This document shows, piece by piece, positions 19,606 to 28,969 of a stretch of 63,254 bases of DNA. The stretch covers positions 136,574 through 199,827 of the forward strand of contig CACIXU010000003.1 in NCBI GenBank assembly GCA_902590705.1, read 5' to 3'. The notes beneath the pieces were generated by a model. It saw only the letters and a list, made by a program, of their open reading frames with translations. It was not told the origin of the DNA and did not search any database. The stretch's first letter is position 1, and each line of letters opens with the position of its first letter. This DNA comes from an uncultured Bacteroidota bacterium. GTDB taxonomy: Bacteria; Bacteroidota; Bacteroidia; Flavobacteriales; Flavobacteriaceae. A program made the translations under genes and the position numbers.

Positions 19606-20760
19606 TTAAACTGTTTTTAGGGCAGCAGCCCATCTTTTTTTACGCTTAGAAATATTCCCTTGGATTACATAGTGGTCAATGGTAGGTGCAAATACATTCA
19701 TTAGCAATATCGCTAACATTACACCCTCTGGGTAAGCAGGATTAAATACCCTAATCAAAATACAAAAAACCCCAATAAGAAAACCATAAATCCATTTCCC
19801 TTTATTAGTTTGGGCACCGGATACAGGGTCGGTTGCCATAAAAACAAGACCAAATGCAAATCCTCCAACCACCAAGTGATTAATCCAAGAGAAGCTCATT
19901 AAGGCATTAGCACCCCATAGATTAAACAAAAGTCCAACGACAGCAGCACCAAAAATTCCACCTAGCATAATTCTCCAACTTCCCACACCTGTAGCAATTA
20001 GTATTAACGCCCCTATCAAAACAAAAAATGCGGACGTCTCAGCAATAGATCCAGGAATTGATCCTTGAAACATCTCGAAGAAACTGTAATTTATGTTTCC
20101 CCCTGCAGCGAGGGTTCCCAAAATGGTTTCACCTGAAATACCATCCATACTGGAGGCCTCTGAAACCCAAACTTTATTGCCTGACATATATGTTGGATAA
20201 GCAAAAAAGGCAAAAGCCCTTGCCGTTAACGCAGGATTTAAAATATTCATCCCAGTTCCTCCGAAAGCTTCTTTTGCAATTAATACAGCAAAGGCAACAG
20301 AAATTGCAACCATCCACAAGGGGATATCAACAGGCATTATCATTGGAATCAAAAGTCCTGTTACAAGGTAACCCTCATTCACTTCGTGTCCACGGTAAAC
20401 GGCGAAAATGAATTCTATCGTTAAACCCACTACATAAGAAACAATGATCATTGGAAATATTTTCCATGAACCGTGAATGAAGGCATCTACAAAAGTGAAT
20501 GTCTCTCCAGTCTGAGAATAATATTGGTAACCGGTGTTGTAAATTCCATAAATTAATGCAGGAATTAAAGCAATAATAACAGTCACCATTGTTCTTTTTA
20601 AATCCACTGCGTCGCGGATGTGTGCACCAGTTTTAGTGGTGTGATTGGGAACAAATAAAAAAGTATCAAAAGCGTTAATTGCTGGAGCGTACTTTTCCCA
20701 TTTTTGACCTTTCCCAAAAGGTCTTTTTAAATTGTCTAACTTTTTTCTCAAAAAATTCAT
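19606..20760 (-). CDS. nqrB: Na+-translocating NADH:quinone reductase subunit B
   Basis: Largest membrane subunit, thought to form the sodium path. 384 residues with about ten hydrophobic segments. The second covalent FMN site is Thr242 in SIAETSAF. Other family segments: GGTGMNILNPALTARAFAFF and FMATDPVSGAQTNKGKW. Overlaps the nqrA stop by ATGA. Confidence 0.98.
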   Translation of the reverse strand: MNFLRKKLDNLKRPFGKGQKWEKYAPAINAFDTFLFVPNHTTKTGAHIRDAVDLKRTMVTVIIALIPALIYGIYNTGYQYYSQTGETFTFVDAFIHGSWKIFPMIIVSYVVGLTIEFIFAVYRGHEVNEGYLVTGLLIPMIMPVDIPLWMVAISVAFAVLIAKEAFGGTGMNILNPALTARAFAFFAYPTYMSGNKVWVSEASSMDGISGETILGTLAAGGNINYSFFEMFQGSIPGSIAETSAFFVLIGALILIATGVGSWRIMLGGIFGAAVVGLLFNLWGANALMSFSWINHLVVGGFAFGLVFMATDPVSGAQTNKGKWIYGFLIGVFCILIRVFNPAYPEGVMLAILLMNVFAPTIDHYVIQGNISKRKKRWAAALKTV

Positions 20761-22109
20761 CCTACCTCTTTTATCATTAATTCAATTCCATTTCTAATAA
20801 TTTCTTGTGCCTCAATTTTAGATGTACTGGCATAATCAATCAGTCCAAAGTCCTCAGGAATTACCTCATATATTCCGAGTGCTTCCATTTTTTCTATATC
20901 TTCTGCCATGCATGCCTTTAGCAATTGCATTGGGTATATATCCATGGGAAAAACCTTTTCCATTTCCCCTGTTACAACAAATGCTCTTTCTTCACCATTC
21001 ATATTCGTATCAACCTCATACCCTTTGTTTCCAAATAACCAGGAAAGTGATGTTTTAGAAAGACTGGGGATTTTATTGTCCACAAATGGCAACCAACCAA
21101 ACATTCGGTAGTGATTACCCTCAGGAATGATAGTCAGAAGATTATTGTAAAAATCAATATATCCATGTTCTGATTCACTCATACCCGAAAGCACATCACC
21201 ATTGATATAACGATTATGAGATGAATCCTTAACTCCAGTCAAACTGGTTAAAGATGAAATTTTAGCTCCAATTTGGGTTTTAATATATTGGGGTTGAACC
21301 ACAGAACTTCCAGCAACTGCGATTGTTCGCTGCGCGCTATATTCTCCAGAGGAAAATAATTTTCCAATATTGGCAACGTCTTCTGGACGAACCTCCCAAA
21401 CCTTTTCGCCCATATTTATAGGAAGATGCTTTTGCATCTGAACGCTAACATTTCCAGCAGGATGGGGTCCATTTACAAGAAGGATATTAACTCCTTTTAT
21501 TTTTTCTAGAAAACCTGAAAAGGAAGCATCTATACTTAAATTTATTGGCTCCTTAACCAAGGTGTTTAAAACATCAATACCTAATTGGAAACTATCTTTA
21601 TCATTTTTCAGTAAAAACTCAAAGTCAACTCCAAGAGGGGCAGTGCAACAAGAAGACACATATATGGATTTAGGTATAATATCTGGATCAGCTAATATTC
21701 CATAAGGACGTTGCTTGATGAATGGCCAGGCTCCACTGTTAAGCAAAATCTCAACGATGGTTGATCTATCCAATTTGCTTAGCATCTTAATGTCATGCTT
21801 AGTAACAGAATCGTTTTTATTTTCTATAATAACATGTAAAATTTTACGCTTTGATCCCCTTAATATTTCTTTGACAATTCCTGAAACAGGAGAAACAAAA
21901 AGAATTCTAGGATCGTGCTTGGCATAAAAAATTGGAGCACCTTTTGCTACTAAGTCACCTTCCTTAACCAATAAACGTGGGACTACAGCAAAAAAATTAT
22001 CAGGTTTTAAAGCGAATGTTTTTGATGGTTTAGCCTCGGTTAAAAATTTTTCAGCTTCACCTCTCAAATTAATATTTGCACCTCTTTTGATGCTGATGCC
22101 ATTAGACAT
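20757..22109 (-). CDS. nqrA: Na+-translocating NADH:quinone reductase subunit A
   Basis: Cytoplasmic, membrane-associated subunit linked to quinone reduction. 450 residues from ATG 22109 (MSNGISIKRGANINLRGEA, the family start); the longer frame from 22136 runs into the -7 box region and is less likely. Heads the six-gene operon and carries VSSCCTAPLGVDFEF and NMNGEERAFVVTGEMEKVFPM. Divergent from the T9SS plug gene. Confidence 0.97.
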   Translation of the reverse strand: MSNGISIKRGANINLRGEAEKFLTEAKPSKTFALKPDNFFAVVPRLLVKEGDLVAKGAPIFYAKHDPRILFVSPVSGIVKEILRGSKRKILHVIIENKNDSVTKHDIKMLSKLDRSTIVEILLNSGAWPFIKQRPYGILADPDIIPKSIYVSSCCTAPLGVDFEFLLKNDKDSFQLGIDVLNTLVKEPINLSIDASFSGFLEKIKGVNILLVNGPHPAGNVSVQMQKHLPINMGEKVWEVRPEDVANIGKLFSSGEYSAQRTIAVAGSSVVQPQYIKTQIGAKISSLTSLTGVKDSSHNRYINGDVLSGMSESEHGYIDFYNNLLTIIPEGNHYRMFGWLPFVDNKIPSLSKTSLSWLFGNKGYEVDTNMNGEERAFVVTGEMEKVFPMDIYPMQLLKACMAEDIEKMEALGIYEVIPEDFGLIDYASTSKIEAQEIIRNGIELMIKEVG

Positions 22110-22133
22110 AAATGAAGTTTGTAAAAATAAATA

Positions 22134-22141
22134 CAAATTTA
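22134..22141 (-). promoter_or_regulatory. -7 promoter box for the nqr operon
   Basis: Minus strand reads TAAATTTG, an exact TAnnTTTG match, 24 nt upstream of the nqrA ATG. No convincing -33 partner is visible within 17-23 nt. Confidence 0.5.
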
Positions 22142-22279
22142 CTACAAAAGCCTCACCTCTAAAAGTGAATAAATAGCAAAATTATATAATTTATAATTAT
22201 TCTAAATAGTCGTTTAACTTTTAAATCTATTGAGATTGTGTTAAATACTTAAATGCTTTTAAATTCATAACTTTACAAT

Positions 22280-23539
22280 ATGTTCAAAAAGGGACTGCTT
22301 AAACAATTATCTATATTACTGGTTGGCTCCAACTTGATTTTTGGACAAGTAGTTGTAGAAATGAATAGCCCAGATTTTATAAAATCTATCATATTTAAAT
22401 CTCAAAACGAAACATATCAGCTGCCAATTGTCACTTTAGGAGAAACATTTGAAATTTCATTTGACGACCTTAATGCAGATGAGCGAAATTATTATTACCG
22501 CATCAAGTATTTTAATTATGATTGGACTCCCTCGGGTCTTTTCCAAACTGAATTTATTAAAGGTTTTGATAACATACGAATCGAAAATTATCAGACCTCC
22601 TTCAATACCTTGCAGCCTTATACCCATTATAAACTAAAACTACCAAACGATAAAACTCAGTTTTTAATTAGCGGTAATTATATTCTAGAGATTTATAATG
22701 AGGAGGACATAATGGTTTTTTCTAGAAAATTTTTAATTTATAAGGAGAAAGTAAATATTGGAGCAACTATTTATCGGTCACGTGATCTATCATTTTATAA
22801 TAGTCATCAATGTGTTCAGTTTTACATTAGTCCACGAGATGGAGAATTTCTTAGAGATCCAGAAAATCTTGTACACACAGTCATTCTTCAAAACGAACAA
22901 TGGAATACAGCTATTACTGGTATTAAACCACAATATTTCAATGGCAATCGGTTAGAGTATCGTTATGACGAACATACTCGATTTGAAGGTGGTAATGAGT
23001 ATTTATTTTTTGACACTAAAGACATAAGAATAACGGGGTCCAATGTAGGGTCAGTAGAATTAAATAGACTTTATGAAAGCTATTTAAATACAAATTTTTT
23101 AAGGCGTGGATATCCTTACAGTTTTAGTTCTGATATCAATGGGGATTTTTTTATCAGAACAGTTGAGGGAACTGAGGATGAATCTATTGAAGCTGACTAC
23201 AGCTGGGTTCATTTCAGTTTATCCGCACCGAAACTTTTAGAGGGTCAGGAAGTTTACATATTTGGAAAATACAATAATTATAATATCTCAAATGAGAATA
23301 AAATGTATTTTAATCCTAGTTTAGAAATTTATGAGGGAGTGATGCTTCTTAAACAAGGTATTTATAACTATAAATATGTTGTTAAAACACCTGAAAAACT
23401 ATTGATTAATTCCCTAAGCGATTCCCATGCATCAACTGAAAATCGCTACTTAATTTTAGTTTATTATAGTGAATTCGGAACCCGACACGATGCACTAATT
23501 GGATTTAGAGAAACTTCCTCATTTGAGATACTTGATTAA
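22280..23539 (+). CDS. Type IX secretion system plug protein (DUF5103)
   Basis: 419 residues with a signal peptide ending near LIFGQ. Matches the DUF5103 family, now named the plug of the SprA translocon of the Bacteroidetes type IX secretion system: MNSPDFIKSIIFKSQNETYQLPI-like opening, YYRIKYFNYDWTPSGLFQTEFIKGF, then a C-terminal Ig-like part with VYIFGKYNNYNIS and GIYNYKYVV. The core is beta-rich with many Tyr. Implies the organism has a T9SS, which is also needed by the type of large secreted protein found at the end of the window. Confidence 0.85.
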   Translation: MFKKGLLKQLSILLVGSNLIFGQVVVEMNSPDFIKSIIFKSQNETYQLPIVTLGETFEISFDDLNADERNYYYRIKYFNYDWTPSGLFQTEFIKGFDNIRIENYQTSFNTLQPYTHYKLKLPNDKTQFLISGNYILEIYNEEDIMVFSRKFLIYKEKVNIGATIYRSRDLSFYNSHQCVQFYISPRDGEFLRDPENLVHTVILQNEQWNTAITGIKPQYFNGNRLEYRYDEHTRFEGGNEYLFFDTKDIRITGSNVGSVELNRLYESYLNTNFLRRGYPYSFSSDINGDFFIRTVEGTEDESIEADYSWVHFSLSAPKLLEGQEVYIFGKYNNYNISNENKMYFNPSLEIYEGVMLLKQGIYNYKYVVKTPEKLLINSLSDSHASTENRYLILVYYSEFGTRHDALIGFRETSSFEILD

Positions 23540-23796
23540 TTAGTTTTAAAAAGTTTAAAAAAAAATTAATTTTCATTTGAATTCACATTGGAAACTTAGG
23601 TGATAAACTAATCTTTCAATAATTGACCTTGAAAATTAAAGTTTCTAATCAATTAGAATATTAATTTAATTTTTGAAAACAAAACATATTTCGTTGTGAA
23701 TTCAATTTTAATATAGAAATTGAAAACGAAATTAAAAGTGTTGTTAAGCTTTTAACTATTGATTAAAAAATCATGGGATTTTTATCCAGAAATTTA

Positions 23797-23820
23797 AATA
23801 TCAATTGTGATATTATTTTT
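23797..23820 (+). terminator. Hairpin with T-run in the 450-nt gap
   Basis: AATATCA-ATTG-TGATATT followed by ATTTTT: a 7-bp stem, 4-nt loop and T-run, reading plus strand about 260 nt after the plug-protein stop. The rest of the gap (23540-23989) is AT-rich with no ORF or recognised RNA. All-AT stem apart from one pair, so modest support. Confidence 0.35.
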
Positions 23821-23989
23821 AGAAAAACACCGCATACAATTTCATTAATTTAGTAATAAAAGTATAAATATCTGCTTGAACTAGCAATTGGTTTTTTTAT
23901 TTGTTGCTTTTGCTATGTTTCACCACTTGTAAGGAAAAACTTAATGTTTAATCTAAAAATTTTAAACCAAAGTGAGGTCTAGTTTTGTA

Positions 23990-24610
23990 TTAATTCAATG
24001 GAATGTATACAAGGTTTTTAGTTTCAAAAAATTTTTCTTGAAAATAAGTGCTTAGTCCTATTATTTGTTTTGACTTAAATTTTTTTAATTCTTCACTAAG
24101 ATCACCACCCTTAAGACAGATGAAGCCATTTTTCTTCACTTGTCGATGTTTTTTTGAAACATTATCACCCACCCAATTTACCAAAGTCTCCATCGGAGCA
24201 ACAGCCCGACACACAACAAAATCTACAGTCAGGTCAATTTTTTCCATTCTTTCATTATGTGTATTAACATTTTTCAAATTTAATTCTTCTCTTATCACTT
24301 TTATAACATTAATTTTTTTACCAATACTATCGACCAAATGAAAATTAACATCAGGAAAAAAAATAGATAGAGGAATTCCAGGAAACCCTCCCCCGGTTCC
24401 AACATCCATAACTCTACTACCTGATTTAAATTGATAAAACTTTGCGATAGATAAAGAATGAAGGACGTGATGTAAATAAAAATAATTCATGTCTTTTCTA
24501 GAAATCAAATTAATTTTAGAATTCCAATCAGCATAAACGCTATACAACGATTCCAGCTTTTGGAGTTGAAGATTGTTAAGACTTGAAAAGTACTTAGCAA
24601 TTAAATTCAT
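23990..24610 (-). CDS. rsmG: 16S rRNA (guanine527-N7)-methyltransferase
   Basis: Methylates G527 of 16S rRNA. 206 residues. The SAM motif is MDVGTGGGFPGIPLSIFFP; the downstream FHLVDSIGKKINVI and VVCRAVAPMETLVNW are family hallmarks. Full length. Single-gene unit, divergent from the desaturase. Confidence 0.96.
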   Translation of the reverse strand: MNLIAKYFSSLNNLQLQKLESLYSVYADWNSKINLISRKDMNYFYLHHVLHSLSIAKFYQFKSGSRVMDVGTGGGFPGIPLSIFFPDVNFHLVDSIGKKINVIKVIREELNLKNVNTHNERMEKIDLTVDFVVCRAVAPMETLVNWVGDNVSKKHRQVKKNGFICLKGGDLSEELKKFKSKQIIGLSTYFQEKFFETKNLVYIPLN

Positions 24611-24655
24611 TTAAAAGATTTTGTTAAAACTAAAAAGAATACCCTTAAAATTCAA

Positions 24656-24663
24656 TATTTTTG
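24656..24663 (+). promoter_or_regulatory. -7 promoter box for the desaturase
   Basis: TATTTTTG, an exact TAnnTTTG, ends 18 nt before ATG 24682. It overlaps the TTG at 24661, which argues against that codon as a start. Confidence 0.5.
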
Positions 24664-24681
24664 CCAAGCAACAAATTAATT

Positions 24682-25791
24682 ATGTCTAAAAAATTAATCC
24701 CTCGTTTTTCTCGCAAAGAATCCCAAGAATTTTTCAAAATACTTAACAATAGAGTAAACCAATATTTTAAAGATCATAAAATACCTAAAACCGGAAATTG
24801 GCGTTTGTACTCCAAAACGGTGGTAATGTTTGCGCTTTTAATTGCGCCTTATGTACTGATACTCTCATTAAACATTAATGATTGGTTGAAACTGTTCTTA
24901 TCTATAATCACTGGTATTGGAATGGCTGGAGTAGGAATGAATGTAATGCATGATGGGAATCACGGATCTTTCTCTAAACACAAATGGATTAATAAACTCA
25001 TGGGTGGGAGTATTTACATACTCGCTGGAAATGTTTTCAATTGGAAGGTTCAACACAACCTTTTACATCATACCTACACCAATATTCACGGTCATGATGC
25101 AGACCTGGAGGCAGGTAAAATTCTACGTTTTTCAAAACATTCAAAATGGATGCCTCATCATCGTTTTCAGCACCTTTATTCTGTCCTTCTCTATGGTTTG
25201 CTTACAATTAATTGGGCAATATTTGCTGACTTTTTCCAATTGATGGATTATCACAAAAGAAAACTTTCTTATGTAAATAGTAAAAGTCATAAAATGCAAT
25301 GGGTTGGACTGATTATATCAAAAATTATTTATTTCTTTATATGGATCATATTGCCAATATTTATGTTCAATATCCTTTGGTGGAAAGTGATTGTTGGTTT
25401 TGTTGTAATGCATTATACTGCGGGTTTGATCTTAAGCTTGGTATTTCAATTGGCTCACGTTATTGGGGAGGCCGATATGCCATTACCCGATCAGAAAACT
25501 GGAAACCTAAAAAATTCGTGGGTCGTTCATCAATTAAAAACTACTGTTAATTTTTCGACCAAAAATAAAATTGTAAATTGGTTTACAGGTGGCTTAAACC
25601 ATCAAATTGAGCATCATATCTTTCCTCATATCAGCCATATTCACTACACCAAAATATCTGAAATTGTAAAAAAAACAGCTAGAGAATTCAATTTGCCGTA
25701 CAATGAGTACAAAACAACAAGGAGTGCATTGTTATCACATTTTAAATTTCTAAAAAAAATGGGGGTGAAACCCATTTACATCAAATCATAA
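24682..25791 (+). CDS. Membrane fatty acid desaturase
   Basis: Di-iron acyl desaturase introducing a double bond into membrane fatty acids. 369 residues from ATG 24682. Three histidine boxes: HDGNH, HNLLHH and HQIEHH, with four hydrophobic segments between. No cytochrome b5 domain is fused, so an external electron donor is needed. The HxxEHH-type third box places it with front-end/linoleoyl-CoA-like desaturases, but the position of desaturation cannot be told from sequence. Confidence 0.92.
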   Translation: MSKKLIPRFSRKESQEFFKILNNRVNQYFKDHKIPKTGNWRLYSKTVVMFALLIAPYVLILSLNINDWLKLFLSIITGIGMAGVGMNVMHDGNHGSFSKHKWINKLMGGSIYILAGNVFNWKVQHNLLHHTYTNIHGHDADLEAGKILRFSKHSKWMPHHRFQHLYSVLLYGLLTINWAIFADFFQLMDYHKRKLSYVNSKSHKMQWVGLIISKIIYFFIWIILPIFMFNILWWKVIVGFVVMHYTAGLILSLVFQLAHVIGEADMPLPDQKTGNLKNSWVVHQLKTTVNFSTKNKIVNWFTGGLNHQIEHHIFPHISHIHYTKISEIVKKTAREFNLPYNEYKTTRSALLSHFKFLKKMGVKPIYIKS

Positions 25792-25803
25792 TCCTATTTT
25801 AAC

Positions 25804-26988
25804 ATGTTATCGAATAGAATTAATAGCTTACCTGCATCGGCCACACTAGCTATGGCAGCAAAAGCAAGAGAACTGAAAAACCAGGGAATTAATATTATTG
25901 GTCTAAGTTTGGGGGAGCCGGACTTCAATACCCCCGAATTCATTAAAGAAGCAGCTATTCAGGCGGTAAAAGACAATTACAATTCTTACTCTCCAGTTGA
26001 CGGTTATGCTGATCTTAAAGTTGCAATCTGTGAAAAGTTCAAAAGAGATAACGGGTTGTACTATCAACCGCAACAGGTAGTTGTATCAACAGGTGCAAAA
26101 CAGTCCATCGCGAATGTATGTATGGTATTGCTCAATCCTGGAGATGAAGTTTTATTACCTGCTCCTTATTGGGTCAGCTATTCTGCTATCGCAAGATTGG
26201 CAGAGTCTAAGTCTACAATAATACCATCGTTAATTGAAAATGACTTCAAAATAACTCCCGAACAATTAGAAGCAGCTATTACTCCAAGAACTAAACTTGT
26301 AATGTTAAACTCACCCAATAACCCTAGTGGAACAATCTATACAGAGGATGAATACCGGGCCTTGGGAGCGGTTTTAAAAAAGTATCCGAACATATATATA
26401 CTATCGGATGAGATATATGAACATATAAACTATGGCGTACCCCACTTTAGTATTGCTGCTATTTCAGATTTATACGACCGAACGATTACTGTTAATGGTG
26501 TTGCGAAGGCGTTCGCCATGACAGGATGGCGCATTGGTTACATTGGTGCTCCTGAATGGATTGCCAAAGCTTGTAATAAGATACAAGGACAGGTTACTTC
26601 TGGTGCCAATTGTATCGCCCAACGAGCAACTATTGCTGCTGTTTCGGCCCCTACTAGTAAAATTCAATATATGGTCGATGAATTCAAATACCGTAGAGAT
26701 TTAATTTTGAAGTTACTTTCTGAAATTCCTGGATTTAAAATAAATCAGCCCCAAGGTGCATTTTACGTCTTCCCAGATATATCCTCATATTTTGGAAATA
26801 GAATTAATGGGAAGAAAATTGAAAATGCTAATGATTTTGCATTATTTCTACTTGAGAAAGCACACGTGGCTACAGTTACAGGGGAAGCTTTTGGAAACCC
26901 ACACTGCATAAGAATTTCATATGCAGCATCTGTAGATGATATTAAGTTGGCAGTTAAAAGGATAAAAAAAGTATTGGACTCAAAATAA
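25804..26988 (+). CDS. Aspartate aminotransferase-type enzyme (AspC/AatA)
   Basis: 394 residues, class I PLP aminotransferase of the bacterial Ib type: LSLGEPDFNTPEFIKEAA, STGAKQSIANV, NSPNNPSGTIY, SDEIYEHI and the Schiff-base lysine in VNGVAKAFAMTGWRIGY. Very close to flavobacterial aspartate aminotransferases. Starts 12 nt after the desaturase. It converges on the Phe/Tyr operon but is not part of it. Confidence 0.92.
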   Translation: MLSNRINSLPASATLAMAAKARELKNQGINIIGLSLGEPDFNTPEFIKEAAIQAVKDNYNSYSPVDGYADLKVAICEKFKRDNGLYYQPQQVVVSTGAKQSIANVCMVLLNPGDEVLLPAPYWVSYSAIARLAESKSTIIPSLIENDFKITPEQLEAAITPRTKLVMLNSPNNPSGTIYTEDEYRALGAVLKKYPNIYILSDEIYEHINYGVPHFSIAAISDLYDRTITVNGVAKAFAMTGWRIGYIGAPEWIAKACNKIQGQVTSGANCIAQRATIAAVSAPTSKIQYMVDEFKYRRDLILKLLSEIPGFKINQPQGAFYVFPDISSYFGNRINGKKIENANDFALFLLEKAHVATVTGEAFGNPHCIRISYAASVDDIKLAVKRIKKVLDSK

Positions 26989-27014
26989 AAATTCCAAATT
27001 AGAAACTTTTTTAT

Positions 27015-28097
27015 TTATCCGTTTATTACCTTCTGTTGATGATTTATTGACTCTTGATGAATAGATTTAAATACTCGACTTATAAAATCCTCACTTAATC
27101 CTCTTTGTTCACCCTCAATTTTCATTGTATTTAGTATTTGACTCCAACGTTTATTTTGTAAAACTGCGACATTATTATCTTTTTTAATTTTACCAATAGA
27201 GGCCGCTATTTTCATACGTTTACCCAAAGCATCTAAAAGCAATTGATCTGTATCATCAATTTGTTCACGGTAAGTTTCTAGCTGTGTCTGGTAACCAGCC
27301 TCATCAGTAGTCTTCTTCCGAATTTTCAAAGATTTCATTATCTCAGTAAGACGCTTAGGGGTTACCTGTTGTTTAGCATCACTCCAAGCATTATCTGGAT
27401 CCCAGTGTGTTTCAATCATTAAACCGTCAAAGTTCAGGTCTAAAGCCCTTTGACTCAAGTCAAAAATCAAATCCCTGCGTCCTGCAATATGAGAAGGATC
27501 ACAGATCAATGGAATATCAGGAAACTTATTTTGAAATTCCACTGCTATTTGCCATTCGGGATTATTACGATATTTAGATTTATCATAGGTTGAAAATCCT
27601 CTATGTATAACTCCTAAATTTTTGATATCTGCAGTGTACAATCTTTCCAGACCACCCATCCATAATGCTAAATCAGGGTTGACAGGATTTTTTACTAATA
27701 CAATTTTATCTGTTCCACAAAGTGCATCAGCGATTTCCTGAATTATAAATGGACTAACAGTCGTTCGAGCACCAATCCAAAGAATATCTATATCCGCCTC
27801 CAAGGCTAATTTAACATGGTCTTTATTGGCAACCTCAGTAGTAGTCATTAAACCAGTTTCTTCTTTCACTTTTTTAAGCCAGTTTAAACCGATTGCTCCA
27901 ACACCTTCAAACATTCCCGGACGGGTTCTGGGTTTCCATATTCCCGCACGATATACCGTTACATCGGTGTCCTTTAATTCATGTGCGATTTTTAAAACCT
28001 GCTCCTCGGTTTCCGCACTACAAGGGCCTGCTATAACAAGGGGATGATCTAATCCAAAGTTATCTAGCCAAGTTCTCATTTCTTTACTGTTTTCCAT
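27015..28097 (-). CDS. Bifunctional DAHP synthase / chorismate mutase
   Basis: 360 residues. Residues 1 to about 255 form a type I-beta DAHP synthase (first shikimate step): VIAGPCSAETEEQVL, YRAGIWKPRTRPGMFEG, LVKNPVNPDLALW, CDPSHIAGRR. The remaining part is an AroQ-type chorismate mutase (REQIDDTDQLLLDALGKRMKIA). The fusion is known in Bacteroidetes. Last gene of the attenuated Phe/Tyr operon, so the entry step and the chorismate branch are controlled together with the terminal steps. Confidence 0.95.
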   Translation of the reverse strand: MENSKEMRTWLDNFGLDHPLVIAGPCSAETEEQVLKIAHELKDTDVTVYRAGIWKPRTRPGMFEGVGAIGLNWLKKVKEETGLMTTTEVANKDHVKLALEADIDILWIGARTTVSPFIIQEIADALCGTDKIVLVKNPVNPDLALWMGGLERLYTADIKNLGVIHRGFSTYDKSKYRNNPEWQIAVEFQNKFPDIPLICDPSHIAGRRDLIFDLSQRALDLNFDGLMIETHWDPDNAWSDAKQQVTPKRLTEIMKSLKIRKKTTDEAGYQTQLETYREQIDDTDQLLLDALGKRMKIAASIGKIKKDNNVAVLQNKRWSQILNTMKIEGEQRGLSEDFISRVFKSIHQESINHQQKVING

Positions 28098-28102
28098 TTT
28101 TA

Positions 28103-28969
28103 TTAATTGTTTTTTGTGGTTTTGGCAATGCCGTCTAAAATCTGATCAATAGTATTAATAATTTTAATTTTATCGTACAATTCATCGTACTTTTCGTTAT
28201 CAAGAAGTGATTTAAAATTTTTCAAGTTATCTATATATTCTTTAAGTGTTTCACTGATGTTATCTTTATTCTGTTTAAAAATTGGGATCCACATGCTTGG
28301 GGAACTTTTTGCAAGGCGAACAGTAGAAGCAAACCCACTGCCTGCCATATCGAAAATAGTGGCTTGGTCTTTTTCTTTTTCCATTACAGTTTTCCCCAAC
28401 ATATATGAACTAATATGAGATAAATGAGAAACATATGCAATGTGCTGATCGTGCGCAACTGGATCCATTTCCCTTAAATTCATGCCTATTTTTTTAAACC
28501 AGTCTTGTGCCCATTCTAATAAATCTGGACGAGTTTTTTGTGTTTCACAGAGAATTTGAATTTTATTAAAAAATAAATCAGGCAATGCAGCTTCAGGTCC
28601 AGAGTATTCTGTTCCTGCAATTGGATGAGTTGCGAGAAATTGACCCCTTTTGGAATGAAGGGCTACAGCTTGACATATAGGATATTTTGTAGAGCCAAAA
28701 TCGATTACTAAACAGTTGTCATTGACTTCGTCAAGTAAATCAATCAATTGATTCATCGCAATATCTACAGGAACTGCCAACAAAATTATATCCATAGATT
28801 TTATGTCATTTTTTTGTAATTCAAAATCTATTAATCCCATTTTAAGGGACTTTTTAAGGTTGGCCTCGCTTTTATTACTTCCGTAAATTTCAGAATCTGG
28901 GATATGTTCACGTGCAGATAAAGCAAGTGATCCACCAATTAATCCAACACCAATGATACCTATTTTCAT
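28103..28969 (-). CDS. tyrA: Prephenate dehydrogenase
   Basis: NAD-dependent oxidative decarboxylation of prephenate to 4-hydroxyphenylpyruvate, the tyrosine branch. 288 residues. N-terminal Rossmann motif IGIIGVGLIGGSLAL; LLAVPVDIAM; the catalytic His region ATHPIAGTEYSGPEAA and AYVSHLSHISSYML. No regulatory ACT domain is seen. Start overlaps the upstream aminotransferase stop by ATGA. Confidence 0.95.
   Translation of the reverse strand: MKIGIIGVGLIGGSLALSAREHIPDSEIYGSNKSEANLKKSLKMGLIDFELQKNDIKSMDIILLAVPVDIAMNQLIDLLDEVNDNCLVIDFGSTKYPICQAVALHSKRGQFLATHPIAGTEYSGPEAALPDLFFNKIQILCETQKTRPDLLEWAQDWFKKIGMNLREMDPVAHDQHIAYVSHLSHISSYMLGKTVMEKEKDQATIFDMAGSGFASTVRLAKSSPSMWIPIFKQNKDNISETLKEYIDNLKNFKSLLDNEKYDELYDKIKIINTIDQILDGIAKTTKNN

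Noticed and set aside
20058-20411. 117-codon plus-strand frame inside nqrB
   Set aside because: Lies wholly antisense to a clear nqrB coding sequence, with low-complexity Gln/Leu/Lys composition and no family motif.
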